Of a stretch of DNA of 64,000 nt, positions 32,334 through 40,459 are shown in pieces; position 1 is the stretch's first letter; each line of letters starts with the position of its first letter. Origin of the DNA: Candidatus Nanohaloarchaea archaeon. Lineage in GTDB: Archaea > Nanohalarchaeota > Nanosalinia > Nanosalinales > Nanosalinaceae. Under the pieces are notes generated by a model, which made no database searches, was not told the origin of the DNA, and worked only from the letters and a program-made list of their open reading frames with translations. Position numbers and translations under genes: made by a program. The stretch lies in the NCBI GenBank assembly GCA_013343275.1, contig CP046106.1, positions 682,001-746,000 of the forward strand. Reading direction: 5' to 3'.

Positions 32334-32600
32334 TTAGGCCTTTTCTGTGTGTTCATTTAGCAATTGAAGCACAATATCTCTGTTATTCTCTGTATAAAGA
32401 ATATTCGCAGTGGCGTCTTCTGATTCAGTAACCGATATTCCTAGGCCTGTATTATCGAATACCTCCTTTAGCCTGGAGTAGAGGCCTGTTTCTCCGTGTA
32501 GAATAAACTTGCTTCCATCGTCCTGTATTTTGTAAACTCTCATAACGTATTTTTCGAGGCCATCAGTCAAAAAGAATGGGTGTTCGCATAGTTTGAACAC
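32334..32600 (-). CDS. Small protein of unknown function, palindrome-associated
   Basis: 88 aa from GTG 32600, or 69 aa from ATG 32543 (MRVYKIQDDGSKFILHGETG). The shorter form is a compact alpha-beta domain with GLYSRLKEVFDNTGLGISV. A third TGTTC-N9-GAACA site (32581-32599) lies inside the longer N-terminus, or in the leader if the ATG is used. The TATA-like TTTTAAAA at 32639-32646 on this strand fits the GTG start better. Start unresolved; no family recognised. Confidence 0.55.
   Translation of the reverse strand: MFKLCEHPFFLTDGLEKYVMRVYKIQDDGSKFILHGETGLYSRLKEVFDNTGLGISVTESEDATANILYTENNRDIVLQLLNEHTEKA
32581..32599. promoter_or_regulatory. Third TGTTC-N9-GAACA palindrome
   Basis: The half-sites TGTTC and GAACA have the same nine-base spacer as those at 31203 and 32682. 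It sits at or just before the start of the 32334 gene and could be an internal operator. Confidence 0.45.
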
Positions 32601-32656
32601 TCAACAACCATGAATTAACTCTTCAGTACAAACAACAGCTTTTAAAAGACATTGAA

Positions 32657-32700
32657 TGTTCGTCTTTCTTTAACAGTGTATTGTTCACAGAAATCGAACA
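32657..32700 (-). promoter_or_regulatory. Two palindromic operators ahead of the 32334 gene
   Basis: TGTTC-N9-TAACA at 32657-32675 and TGTTC-N9-GAACA at 32682-32700. Read on the minus strand, TGTTAA-N7-CGAACATTCAAT matches the 31238-31261 promoter exactly outside the spacer. The centre spacing is 25 bases here and 35 there, a difference of one helical turn. A TATA-like TTTTAAAA follows at 32639-32646. Confidence 0.6.
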
Positions 32701-32778
32701 CCCTGAAACGAGATGTGAGTAGAACAGGGCCTCTGAAGGAGGAAAAATTCTTCAGTACCTAGCCGAATACTGTAAGGT

Positions 32779-33423
32779 ATGAGCAACGGCCTGGTAGTTG
32801 AGGAGAATCCTGATGCAGGTCATGGCCTTCTGGTAGTGCCTGGTATCAGTAGTGGGCCTTTCGGCAGTCCTTTCGATGAAGTAGTGGATGAGATGAGTGA
32901 ATACTGCAGTGTTGTGAGGGTTGACGCATGGGATGATGCAAGAGACCTGGAGGATATGACACTGAGAGATCTACATGAGATAGTTGAAGGCGCCGTGGAG
33001 AGATTGAGAGATCTGGGCTGCGAAGGGATACATGTGCTGGGCAAGTCCTTCGGAGGCCAGCTTGCATTAACCTATCCAGAGAATGTGAGTTTTGATTCAA
33101 TGGTTCTGTGGGCTCCAGCAGTAGGCCTTGGTGAGAACAATGTGGAAAAGTGGAGATCTACTGCTCTTAGGCAGGCCTCTACAGCTACAGATATCTCCAT
33201 CGACATATCAGAGCTTGAAGGCCTTGACGTAGAGACTCTTCTGATACATGGAGAGAACGATCAGGTAGTTGAAGTAGAGAACTCAAGAAGGATAGCCGAT
33301 CAGTTGCCGGATGGCGATGTGAGAGTTATCGAAGATACCGGTCACTCCTTTGAAGGTCACGAAGGAGAGGTCGCAGAAATTACGGTAGATTTTCTCAGTC
33401 AAGCAACTTCATCAGATCGTTAA
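32779..33423 (+). CDS. Alpha/beta hydrolase
   Basis: 214 aa. The nucleophile elbow is GKSFGG (Ser in VLGKSFGGQLAL), the acid is Asp in IHGENDQVV and the base is His in EDTGHSFEGHE. The oxyanion region lies in LLVVPGISSGPFGSPF. This is a serine hydrolase of the esterase/dienelactone-hydrolase type; the substrate cannot be deduced. It overlaps the convergent regulator gene by 29 bases. Confidence 0.88.
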   Translation: MSNGLVVEENPDAGHGLLVVPGISSGPFGSPFDEVVDEMSEYCSVVRVDAWDDARDLEDMTLRDLHEIVEGAVERLRDLGCEGIHVLGKSFGGQLALTYPENVSFDSMVLWAPAVGLGENNVEKWRSTALRQASTATDISIDISELEGLDVETLLIHGENDQVVEVENSRRIADQLPDGDVRVIEDTGHSFEGHEGEVAEITVDFLSQATSSDR

Positions 33424-33664
33424 GTGCGTGGGCTACATCCTGGCCTCGTGATGTGAGTTCGATATACTTTTTCCTGCCTTTTTTCCGGGTCTCAATCAGG
33501 CCTATTTCCTCAAGCTTCTGTATTATCCTTACAGCATGGGAGTAAGTGCAGTCAATGTTGGAGGACAAGGCAGATGCATAGTTTTCTGCGGAGGGATCAG
33601 CCAGCCTCACCATCATCTTGGCGGGCTTGGTGTGCAGGAAGAACTCCTGTTCGCTTTCATCCAT
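33395..33664 (-). CDS. Winged-helix (MarR/ArsR-like) regulator
   Basis: 89 aa. A compact winged helix: ENYASALSSNIDCTYSHAVR forms the helix-turn-helix, IIQKLEEIGLIETRKKGRKK the recognition helix and wing, and SRGQDVAHALNDL the last helix. No metal-binding cluster is evident. It could regulate the alpha/beta hydrolase whose 3' end it overlaps, or the divergent histone gene upstream. Confidence 0.82.
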   Translation of the reverse strand: MDESEQEFFLHTKPAKMMVRLADPSAENYASALSSNIDCTYSHAVRIIQKLEEIGLIETRKKGRKKYIELTSRGQDVAHALNDLMKLLD

Positions 33665-33737
33665 TATATCAACTGTACATGTTTATTGTGGTTCTAAGTT
33701 AATATTCTCTTTGGTTGTGATAGAGTCCATCTTTGAC

Positions 33738-33745
33738 TTTATAAT
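33738..33745 (+). promoter_or_regulatory. TATA box of the second histone gene
   Basis: TTTATAAT is centred about 32 bases before the ATG at 33774, so the transcript would have only a few leader bases. Confidence 0.6.
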
Positions 33746-33773
33746 GGTTTTGTGCACTATTCTAAACGTGACA

Positions 33774-33971
33774 ATGGAATTCTCTACAGCTAAAATGAAG
33801 GAAATGATCAAAGGCCAAGGAGACAAAAGAGTTTCCGAGGAAAGCGCCGAAAGACTGGGAGAGATCCTGGAAACATTCGCCGGCGACGTAGCAGAGGAAG
33901 CAATCGCAGTCGCTAAGGAAGACGACCGCAAGACAGTAAGGAAAGAAGACGTCAAGAAGGCTCTTCGATAA
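33774..33971 (+). CDS. Archaeal histone B (divergent)
   Basis: 65 aa single histone fold: KMKEMIKGQGDKRVSEESAE, helix two LGEILETFAGDVAEEAIAVA, and RKTVRKEDVKKALR. It lacks the LPxAPVxRI N-terminus of histone A and so may have a special role or partner. The frame is open upstream, but the ATG at 33774 is set by the fold and the TATA box. A T-rich terminator resembling that of histone A follows. Confidence 0.93.
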   Translation: MEFSTAKMKEMIKGQGDKRVSEESAERLGEILETFAGDVAEEAIAVAKEDDRKTVRKEDVKKALR

Positions 33972-33980
33972 CTCCTGCTA

Positions 33981-34010
33981 CCTATTATTTTTCTATTTTT
34001 GAACTCTCAC
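33981..34010 (+). terminator. T-rich terminator after histone B
   Basis: CCTATTATTTTTCTATTTTTG follows the stop by about 10 bases, with two T5 runs. It is very like the tract after histone A. Confidence 0.5.
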
Positions 34011-34049
34011 ACGAAAGAGGATTTAAGATTTCCATTCACTTCTTACAGT

Positions 34050-35048
34050 ATGGACACCGAGGAAATTATAGAGAAAATAGTCGAAGAGACAGAACTCGAT
34101 GAAGACGAAGTAAAGGAAAAAGTAGAAGCTAAAATGGACGAGTTCGAAGGCCTTGTATCGGAAGAGGGCGCAGTCCACCTGGTTGCCAAGGAACACGGAG
34201 TTAACGTAGGCCAGGAAATGAGCGAAGACCTCAAAATAGAAAATATTGTACCAGACATGCGTAAAGTCAACTTCAAGGCCCGCGTAGTAAATATATCCGA
34301 CATGAATACTTTCGAGAGAGATGATGAAGAGGAAGATGGCCGTGTCCAGAACGTTGTCCTCGGTGACGACACAGGAACTATCAGAATGACCCTCTGGGAC
34401 GAACAGACAGATATAGCGGACAAGATCGACGAAGGCGACCCTATCGAGATAACCGGAGCCTACACCATGGAAGACGACCGCGGAAACGCAGAGATCCGGC
34501 TAGGCGACTCCGCAAAGGTCGCAATGGCTGACGAAGAAGACGTACCGGAAGTAGAGACCGGCGGATCAGATACAGAAGAGGCCTCGATCAGAGAAGTTAA
34601 CTCGGAGAACTCCTCTTACAGGATCAGCGGTATGCTGATGGCTGTATACACCAACAATCCTTTCTACCGTGTCGACCCTGAAACCGGCGACACAGTAAGA
34701 GAGAACGACGACGGAGAATACGTAACAGACGATGGAGATGTTGTAGAGGAACCAGGCCACCGACTGGCACTTTCAGGAGTACTGGACGACGGCACAGGCA
34801 ACATCAGAGTAGTATTCTTCGGAGAGCAGGCCCGTGATGTGCTCGGTATCGATGAAGAGACAGAGAAAGAAGGAGACCTGCAGGCCGTAGAGGATGCCGG
34901 TGAAGAAGCAGTAGGAACAGAGCTGGAAGTTGAAGGTAGGACCCGATACAACGACTACTTCGGCCGCATCGAGCTTCTTGCAAACAGTGTCGAAGAAGTA
35001 GACACAGAAGAACAGCTGGAAGATCTCCTGGAAGTAATGGAGGTCTAA
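34050..35048 (+). CDS. rpa: Replication protein A (single-stranded DNA-binding OB protein)
   Basis: 332 aa. After an acidic helical N-terminus (MDTEEIIEKIVEETELDEDE), a first OB fold spans about 70-155 (NFKARVVNISDMNTFERD ... GTIRMTLWDEQTDIADKI). A second OB-like region spans about 185-300 (YRISGMLMAVYTNNPFYRVD ... IRVVFFGEQARDVLG). The zinc finger present in some archaeal RPAs is absent. ATG 34050 is about 26 bases after TTTAAG (34023-34028), implying a leaderless mRNA. RadA follows. Confidence 0.9.
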   Translation: MDTEEIIEKIVEETELDEDEVKEKVEAKMDEFEGLVSEEGAVHLVAKEHGVNVGQEMSEDLKIENIVPDMRKVNFKARVVNISDMNTFERDDEEEDGRVQNVVLGDDTGTIRMTLWDEQTDIADKIDEGDPIEITGAYTMEDDRGNAEIRLGDSAKVAMADEEDVPEVETGGSDTEEASIREVNSENSSYRISGMLMAVYTNNPFYRVDPETGDTVRENDDGEYVTDDGDVVEEPGHRLALSGVLDDGTGNIRVVFFGEQARDVLGIDEETEKEGDLQAVEDAGEEAVGTELEVEGRTRYNDYFGRIELLANSVEEVDTEEQLEDLLEVMEV

Positions 35049-35122
35049 AAACTTATACTATGACAAGATTTCAAACAGTTAGAACGCATTCAACGAATTC
35101 AGAAACAAAGGTGAGTTACTAA

Positions 35123-36073
35123 ATGGGAAATAACACAGATCTTGAAGACCTGGACGGCGTAGGAGGAAAAACAGCAGAGAGACTGAGAGAGGAAGGCCTT
35201 ACCAACCTAATGGAGATAGCAAACATGAAGGCCGGAGAACTATCCGGAAAGGTCGACGGCATCGGAGAGTCAGCAGCAGAGAGCATAGTCAACTCTGCAA
35301 TGGACAAGGCTGATGTAGGAGGTTTCGAGACAGGAACCGACCGGTACGAGAAAAGGCAGGAGATGGAAAAGATTTCAACCAACTCCGAGAGCTTCAACGA
35401 ACTGCTTGACGGCGGAATCGAGACACAGTCCTTGACAGAGCTTTACGGAGAGTTCGGAGCAGGAAAAACTCAGATCGCACACCACCTCGCAGTAAACGTC
35501 CAGCGACCGGAAGAAGACGGCGGCCTCGGAAAAGGAGCAATCTACATCGACACAGAAGATACTTTCATACCCGAGAGAATCGAGCAGATGGCAGAGGCGC
35601 AGGGAATGGACTCTGAAGAAGTACTAGACAATATCCATGTAGCAAGGGCCCTGAACTCCGACCATCAGATGCTACTGGCAGAAGAAGCCAAACAGATATG
35701 TGAAGACGAGGAGATAGGCCTTATCGTCGTTGACTCACTGATGGCTCACTTCCGTTCAGAGTACGTAGGCAGAGGAGAGCTGGCTAAAAGACAGCAGAAA
35801 CTCAACAAGCACATGTCAACACTGCTGAAAGCAGCCAACACCTACAACGTGGCAGTCATCCTGACCAACCAGGTCATGGACAACCCAGATCAGATGTTTG
35901 GAGACCCTACAAAGGCTATCGGAGGAAACATCGTCGCACACAACTGCGCTACGATCATCTACCTCCGCAAAGGTAAGAAAGACACAAGGGTTGCAAGACT
36001 GGAAGACAGCCCTTACCTGCCGGAAGGAGAGGCCGTCTACTCAATCGAAGACGAAGGAATCATCGACGGCTAA
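35123..36073 (+). CDS. radA: RadA recombinase
   Basis: 316 aa, the usual size. An N-terminal helix-hairpin-helix domain (LEDLDGVGGKTAERLREEGL) precedes the RecA-type ATPase. Walker A is GEFGAGKTQ and Walker B is LIVVDSLMAHF; L2-region residues and VILTNQVMDNPDQMFGDP are present. It forms the strand-exchange filament in homologous recombination. A ribosome site (AGGTGAG) precedes the ATG. No intein. It sits after RPA, a functional partner. Confidence 0.97.
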   Translation: MGNNTDLEDLDGVGGKTAERLREEGLTNLMEIANMKAGELSGKVDGIGESAAESIVNSAMDKADVGGFETGTDRYEKRQEMEKISTNSESFNELLDGGIETQSLTELYGEFGAGKTQIAHHLAVNVQRPEEDGGLGKGAIYIDTEDTFIPERIEQMAEAQGMDSEEVLDNIHVARALNSDHQMLLAEEAKQICEDEEIGLIVVDSLMAHFRSEYVGRGELAKRQQKLNKHMSTLLKAANTYNVAVILTNQVMDNPDQMFGDPTKAIGGNIVAHNCATIIYLRKGKKDTRVARLEDSPYLPEGEAVYSIEDEGIIDG

Positions 36074-36198
36074 ACCATCTTCTCAAAATTTTTTATTTTA
36101 TCTAACTAATCAAAGAAAATTAGCAAATATGTTCGATCGATTGGAGAAAATCATTAATTTTCCGAAATCAATTTAAATTTTCTAAGCGAAATCAAGGT

Positions 36199-37683
36199 AT
36201 GGACGAAGAAAGAGTACTCTCCAGTCTTCGTAGAGACAACCCTTGGTGGTCTAAACAGAGTATAGATTGGGATGAGAATTATTACAAGAGGAGCCATTAC
36301 TATATGTTAAGGAGGCAGATAGAGGAAGAGGAGATTACAGGTTTACTAGGGCCAAGAAGAGTAGGTAAGACCACCATACTAAAGCAGATTGCAGAATACC
36401 TAGTTGAGGAGAAAGACGTTCCCACCGAGAGAATATTTTTTGTTCAGATGGATAATCCCTATCTAAATAGTTCTCTAGAAGATCCTCTAAAAGACATACT
36501 GGAAGTATATCAAGACTATATTTTAGAAGACAGCTTCGAGAATATCGAAGAGCCAGTCTATATATTTTTAGACGAAATTCAGGTTTTGGATAATTGGGCC
36601 GAAAAGCTGAAATATTGGTATGACCTCGATTATGAACTAGTATTTACTATTACTGGGTCCTCTAGCGCCAAAATAACCGCCGGCTCAGAGTCGCTATTAG
36701 GACGTATTATTGATAGAAACATGCTTCCTCTAAAGTTTTCAGAAACGATTAAAATGAAGAGAGAGTGTGGTGAGATGGACTTAGAGATGGAACATCAAAA
36801 AAATAAACATATAATGAAGTCTTCATTTGAGAAGGCTATTAAGGAAGATGATCCTAAGGGGCTGTATCGTGCATTCACCAAAAATACTTCTTTCCTAAGA
36901 AACGATAAATCCAAGATTAAACCCGAACTTGAGAGATACCTTAACAGAGGAGGTTATCCTCGAATTATACAGAAGGAAATTGAAGAGGGCCTAGATTTAG
37001 ATTACGCGTCTAGAAAACTAGAGAATGACGCTGAGAAAGCGATACAGAAAGATGCTTCTGAAATTTATGATGTCTCACCAGACAAACTCATGAAAATAGC
37101 TATTTTTATAGCTGACAACACTGCTCAGAAGCTAGTAAAGAGTAGCTTATCTGATTTTGTTGGAGTTTCCGGGTCCACGGCAGCAAAATATGTTGACCAC
37201 TTGGAGGAAGCCTACATCATTCACAGATCAAAACATTACTCAGGCAGTGCAGCGGCGTCAGAAAGAAAGCAGCAGAAATCCTATATTTGGGATCCGGGTT
37301 TTAGAAACGCCATTGTTGGTTCTCTAGGAGGCAACTACAACATGCCTCCCGAAGAAAAAGGTCTTGTTGTAGAATCTGTCTGCGCAGACCATATGAAGAG
37401 ATTATCCTATAGCATTGAAGGTTCCAAAGAAAACGTGTACTTCTGGGACTATCAGCAAGGAGAAGTAGACATAGTTCTTAATATATCAGATAAAACAGTT
37501 CCCATTGAGGTTAAATATCGTGATGAAGTGAAGAAATCTGACTTGAAAGGGCTAAATCGCTTTATCTACGATAACGGAATAGATTATGGAATAGTCATCA
37601 CAAAAGATAAAACAGATATTATGGAGTTAAGAGAAGGCAAAGCTGTACTTATCCCGCTTTGGAGCCTTCTAATGATGATATAA
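36199..37683 (+). CDS. AAA-type ATPase with DUF4143 / nuclease-like C-terminus
   Basis: 494 aa. Walker A is GPRRVGKTT, Walker B is VYIFLDEIQVLDNWAE, and the arginine/sensor region is TGSSSAKITAGSE. A winged-helix-like segment follows at about 305-345, then a C-terminal EVDIVL...VPIEVKYRDEVKK pattern like a PD-(D/E)xK fold. These proteins are common, mobile and AT-rich in archaea, and are often linked to defence or toxin-antitoxin settings, though the function is not established. Codon use is much more A/T-rich than in radA next to it. Confidence 0.85.
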   Translation: MDEERVLSSLRRDNPWWSKQSIDWDENYYKRSHYYMLRRQIEEEEITGLLGPRRVGKTTILKQIAEYLVEEKDVPTERIFFVQMDNPYLNSSLEDPLKDILEVYQDYILEDSFENIEEPVYIFLDEIQVLDNWAEKLKYWYDLDYELVFTITGSSSAKITAGSESLLGRIIDRNMLPLKFSETIKMKRECGEMDLEMEHQKNKHIMKSSFEKAIKEDDPKGLYRAFTKNTSFLRNDKSKIKPELERYLNRGGYPRIIQKEIEEGLDLDYASRKLENDAEKAIQKDASEIYDVSPDKLMKIAIFIADNTAQKLVKSSLSDFVGVSGSTAAKYVDHLEEAYIIHRSKHYSGSAAASERKQQKSYIWDPGFRNAIVGSLGGNYNMPPEEKGLVVESVCADHMKRLSYSIEGSKENVYFWDYQQGEVDIVLNISDKTVPIEVKYRDEVKKSDLKGLNRFIYDNGIDYGIVITKDKTDIMELREGKAVLIPLWSLLMMI

Positions 37684-37698
37684 TCACAGGACGCCATC

Positions 37699-37944
37699 TT
37701 GGCTTACGATCACGAAGGTCCTGTATTCTTCAACGAAGACGAACGCAGAGAGCTGGATAGAGACTCCAATCTACTGATAGGAGACTACGGCCAGGTCAAA
37801 GACGAAGACACCGAAAACTGGCTGAGACATCGACTCGACCACCTGAACGCATACATCACAGCAAACAGAGATGTCGTCAAGATAATCAACTTCGAAGACG
37901 AAGAACTATCAGCCAGAGTTGAAGGAGAAGAATACAGAATATAA
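37699..37944 (+). CDS. Small acidic protein of unknown function
   Basis: 81 aa. The TTG at 37699 is the best start. The sequence MAYDHEGPVFFNEDERRELD continues into charged helix. Composition is like the native genome, not like the preceding ATPase. No domain is recognised. Confidence 0.55.
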   Translation: MAYDHEGPVFFNEDERRELDRDSNLLIGDYGQVKDEDTENWLRHRLDHLNAYITANRDVVKIINFEDEELSARVEGEEYRI

Positions 37945-37978
37945 GAAAATACAGGCGATAGGCCTTTGAAGGCCCTGC

Positions 37979-38239
37979 TTAAATCATGTCATCTTCAGAG
38001 ACAATCACAAAGTCTCCGATAGACTTGACAGCGGAGAAAGGCACTAGATTACGGCCTTTCCTGTCTTCCTGAAGGCTCTGCTCCGAGATGTTCTCTGTAG
38101 TATTGGTTATCAAGATGTTCATCAGCTCTCCTGTATCAGATACAAAGGAGAGGTCATCTACTTCGCCAAATTTTTTACCATGTTCTTCTGAAACAATTGT
38201 CTTGCCTTTGATCTCGGTACCACGCGGATTGTTTGCCAT
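37979..38239 (-). CDS. PRC-barrel domain protein
   Basis: 86 aa, all one PRC barrel: IKGKTIVSEEHGKKFGEVDD, then a strand run to VPFSAVKSIGDFVIVSEDDM. PRC barrels occur in RNA metabolism and photosynthetic proteins; small archaeal ones are of unknown function. The upstream region is shared with the divergent 2',3'-cyclic phosphodiesterase gene. Confidence 0.8.
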   Translation of the reverse strand: MANNPRGTEIKGKTIVSEEHGKKFGEVDDLSFVSDTGELMNILITNTTENISEQSLQEDRKGRNLVPFSAVKSIGDFVIVSEDDMI

Positions 38240-38288
38240 TTTCAGTTCGCCTAAGTATTTATGAGCATCTCATAATTAAAAACTTTGT

Positions 38289-38828
38289 ATGCCGAGAGTA
38301 TTCTCCGCCGTAGAAATAGAAGACGAAGAAGTACTTGACAGACTGGAGGAAATACGCAACGAAGTAGACCAAGGATTCAAACCCGTACCACGGGAGAAAA
38401 TGCATATCACTCTCGAGTTCTTCAAAGACATAGACAGCCAGGAAATCCAGAGGATCAAGAAATCAATGCAAGATACCGGTATAGAGCCTTTTACGGCAGA
38501 GATCAGAGGCCTGGGCGCCTTCCCCTCCCGAGACTACATACGGGTTATCTGGGCCGGCGTAGAATCCGGAGAACTGCATGAACTGAAAGAAGATATTTCA
38601 GGCCACGAAGTCAGCAACTCAAACGAAGAAGAGTTCAGGCCTCATATAACACTACACAGGGTAGAAAACCTGGACAGCAGCGGAAAGAAAGAGATACAGC
38701 AGAAACTGGACAAGTACTCCGGCCAGAAGATTGCGGAGATAGAGGTAGACAAAGTAAAGCTGTTTGAAAGCGTTCTGGATGACGACGGCTCCCGATACAG
38801 AGAGCTGGAAGTGAAGGAGCTTGGATGA
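38289..38828 (+). CDS. thpR: RNA 2',3'-cyclic phosphodiesterase (2H family)
   Basis: 179 aa. The two catalytic HxT motifs are HITLEF (about residue 39) and HITLHR (about 119). It opens 2',3'-cyclic phosphates at RNA ends, perhaps in tRNA processing. The N-terminus MPRVFSAVEIEDEE fits the family. The stop overlaps the next start by four bases (ATGA). Confidence 0.9.
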   Translation: MPRVFSAVEIEDEEVLDRLEEIRNEVDQGFKPVPREKMHITLEFFKDIDSQEIQRIKKSMQDTGIEPFTAEIRGLGAFPSRDYIRVIWAGVESGELHELKEDISGHEVSNSNEEEFRPHITLHRVENLDSSGKKEIQQKLDKYSGQKIAEIEVDKVKLFESVLDDDGSRYRELEVKELG

Positions 38829-39163
38829 AAAAGGAAGGCCTGTACAGACTGGCTTTCCTGCTTGCTCTCGCTGGACTAACCCTTATGTACGGCGCAACAT
38901 TCCTTGAGCCTCAGAAAGTCCATGTCTCAGAACTAAAGCCTGCAATGGTTGGAGAAAAGGTCAAGATAAGCGGGACCGTACAGGAACCTTCCGGTAGCAA
39001 ACATTTCTTCTTCACACTGAAGGAAGGTAACTCCACTGTCAGAGCGGTAAAGTTCGACACCTCTCCAGGATATACCTCTGGCGCAGAGGTAACTGTAACC
39101 GGAGAGATAACGATGTACAAGGGAGAGCTGGAGATAATAGTCCAGAAGATCAGGCCTAGATAA
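38825..39163 (+). CDS. Membrane-anchored OB-fold protein
   Basis: 112 aa. An N-terminal membrane helix or signal (LAFLLALAGLTLMYGATF) precedes an OB fold of the tRNA_anti type: VGEKVKISGTVQEPSGSKHF and GAEVTVTGEITMYKGELEII. Proteins like this have been proposed to bind nucleic acid or oligosaccharide outside the membrane; the role is unknown. It overlaps thpR by four bases. Confidence 0.75.
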   Translation: MKKEGLYRLAFLLALAGLTLMYGATFLEPQKVHVSELKPAMVGEKVKISGTVQEPSGSKHFFFTLKEGNSTVRAVKFDTSPGYTSGAEVTVTGEITMYKGELEIIVQKIRPR

Positions 39164-39206
39164 CAAACTGTCGAATGTTTAAATCTGGAGGCCTCAACAT
39201 TTCTAC

Positions 39207-39587
39207 ATGCTAGGAATTCTCCTGCTACTAATGATAGCAGTGCCTTTCACAGACCTGTACATACTTCTGCAGATAGCTGGAATGATCGGCTTCTGGCAGA
39301 CACTTGCCATAGTAATAGCAACCGGTGTTATCGGGGCAGCGATAGTCCGTAGAGAAGGCCGTCACGTACTGAAAAAACTGCAGCGATCCGTCACTGCTGG
39401 AGAGGTAAGCAGGAACGTAGCAGAGGGAGCCCTCCTCGTAATCGCAGGCTTGCTACTGATAACACCCGGAATAATAACAGATGTAACCGGTTTCCTGTTA
39501 ACCTTCAGGCCTCTAAGAGAACGACTTGTAGCCCGATGGATATCAGGTAACTCCGGCAATATCGAGGTTGAAGTCTTCCGCTTCTAG
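39207..39587 (+). CDS. fxsA: FxsA family membrane protein
   Basis: 126 aa. Three hydrophobic segments and the family signature: PFTDLYILLQIAGMIGFWQT, ATGVIGAAIVRREGRHVLKK and LLITPGIITDVTGFLL. FxsA relieves phage exclusion in E. coli, but its cell function is unknown. The TAG stop shares a CTAG with the opposing gene. Confidence 0.9.
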   Translation: MLGILLLLMIAVPFTDLYILLQIAGMIGFWQTLAIVIATGVIGAAIVRREGRHVLKKLQRSVTAGEVSRNVAEGALLVIAGLLLITPGIITDVTGFLLTFRPLRERLVARWISGNSGNIEVEVFRF

Positions 39588-40264
39588 CCCATCTTTAACG
39601 AGGCGAAGACCGATACCGCGAGAACCGCAAGACCTAGTTCTGAAGGCACCGCCACACCGAACTGCGAAACACCTATCATGCACAGAACCAGCGCTCCACC
39701 TCTCTCAATATAGGCCAGATTCATGCTCTCTATATCCACAAGAGATGCCAGATAGAGAACCAGTACCGCCATCAATGCTGTTCCCATGGCCGGCACGACA
39801 TACTGTAGGCTTGGTGCAGCAGCTGAAAGGCTTTTCACAGAGACGACGAGGCCTGTTACAATTATAGCTGGTACCGGGAACTTCTCCGCAATATCGAGCT
39901 CTATAATATGTGCTGCTATCGCTATGATAGCCAGGCCTGTAGCATACTTCAGGCGTGTCATATAGAATATACTAGCGAAAACCGGCGCTATCAAGGCTAC
40001 CACAAGCGCTCCCGCTACAAGGAACGGCGCTACCTGTGATACCATTCTCCGGGCCTCTCTACCATTGCTTGCAGATGAATAAAGCACCGCCAGAGCTCCT
40101 GCACCGCTGAAAATCGTTAGAGCAATATTCACTACATCTGAAAAGGTCTGTATAGCTCCTGTAACCAGTAAAGTAGCGAAGACTCCGTCTACGAGCGGGA
40201 GACAGAGAACGAGCAAAAGCCTTTGGGCGCCGTCGTCTAGAAAGTCCAGAACCATGCAGAACAC
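39584..40264 (-). CDS. Polytopic membrane protein of haloarchaeal type
   Basis: 226 aa with about seven membrane helices. The opening LDFLDDGAQRLLLVLCLPLVDG and the spacing of helices resemble DUF5794-type proteins of haloarchaea, though I name that only by memory of the pattern. An ATG four codons in (40255) is an alternative start. No catalytic residues stand out. GGAACCA/TGGTTCC (40281-40287 and 40309-40315) forms an inverted repeat in its upstream region. Confidence 0.65.
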   Translation of the reverse strand: MFCMVLDFLDDGAQRLLLVLCLPLVDGVFATLLVTGAIQTFSDVVNIALTIFSGAGALAVLYSSASNGREARRMVSQVAPFLVAGALVVALIAPVFASIFYMTRLKYATGLAIIAIAAHIIELDIAEKFPVPAIIVTGLVVSVKSLSAAAPSLQYVVPAMGTALMAVLVLYLASLVDIESMNLAYIERGGALVLCMIGVSQFGVAVPSELGLAVLAVSVFASLKMG

Positions 40265-40459
40265 CGGAGAAAGCAGGTCTGGAACCAGTTACCACATAAA
40301 CTTGGACTTGGTTCCCTTGAAAGCCTTGAAATTAAAGAAATTAGATAGCATAGTCTCTGACATAATACTCATCTGTACAGCGCCAGAGCATGCTGAAACA
40401 TTCATTCGTAGACAGTAATTATGGCCCGGACAGTTAAAAACATTTTTGCTGTAGAGAAA

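Noticed and set aside
40265-40459. Small RNA in the gap before the coiled-coil gene
   Set aside because: Only one modest inverted repeat is present and no other support was found.
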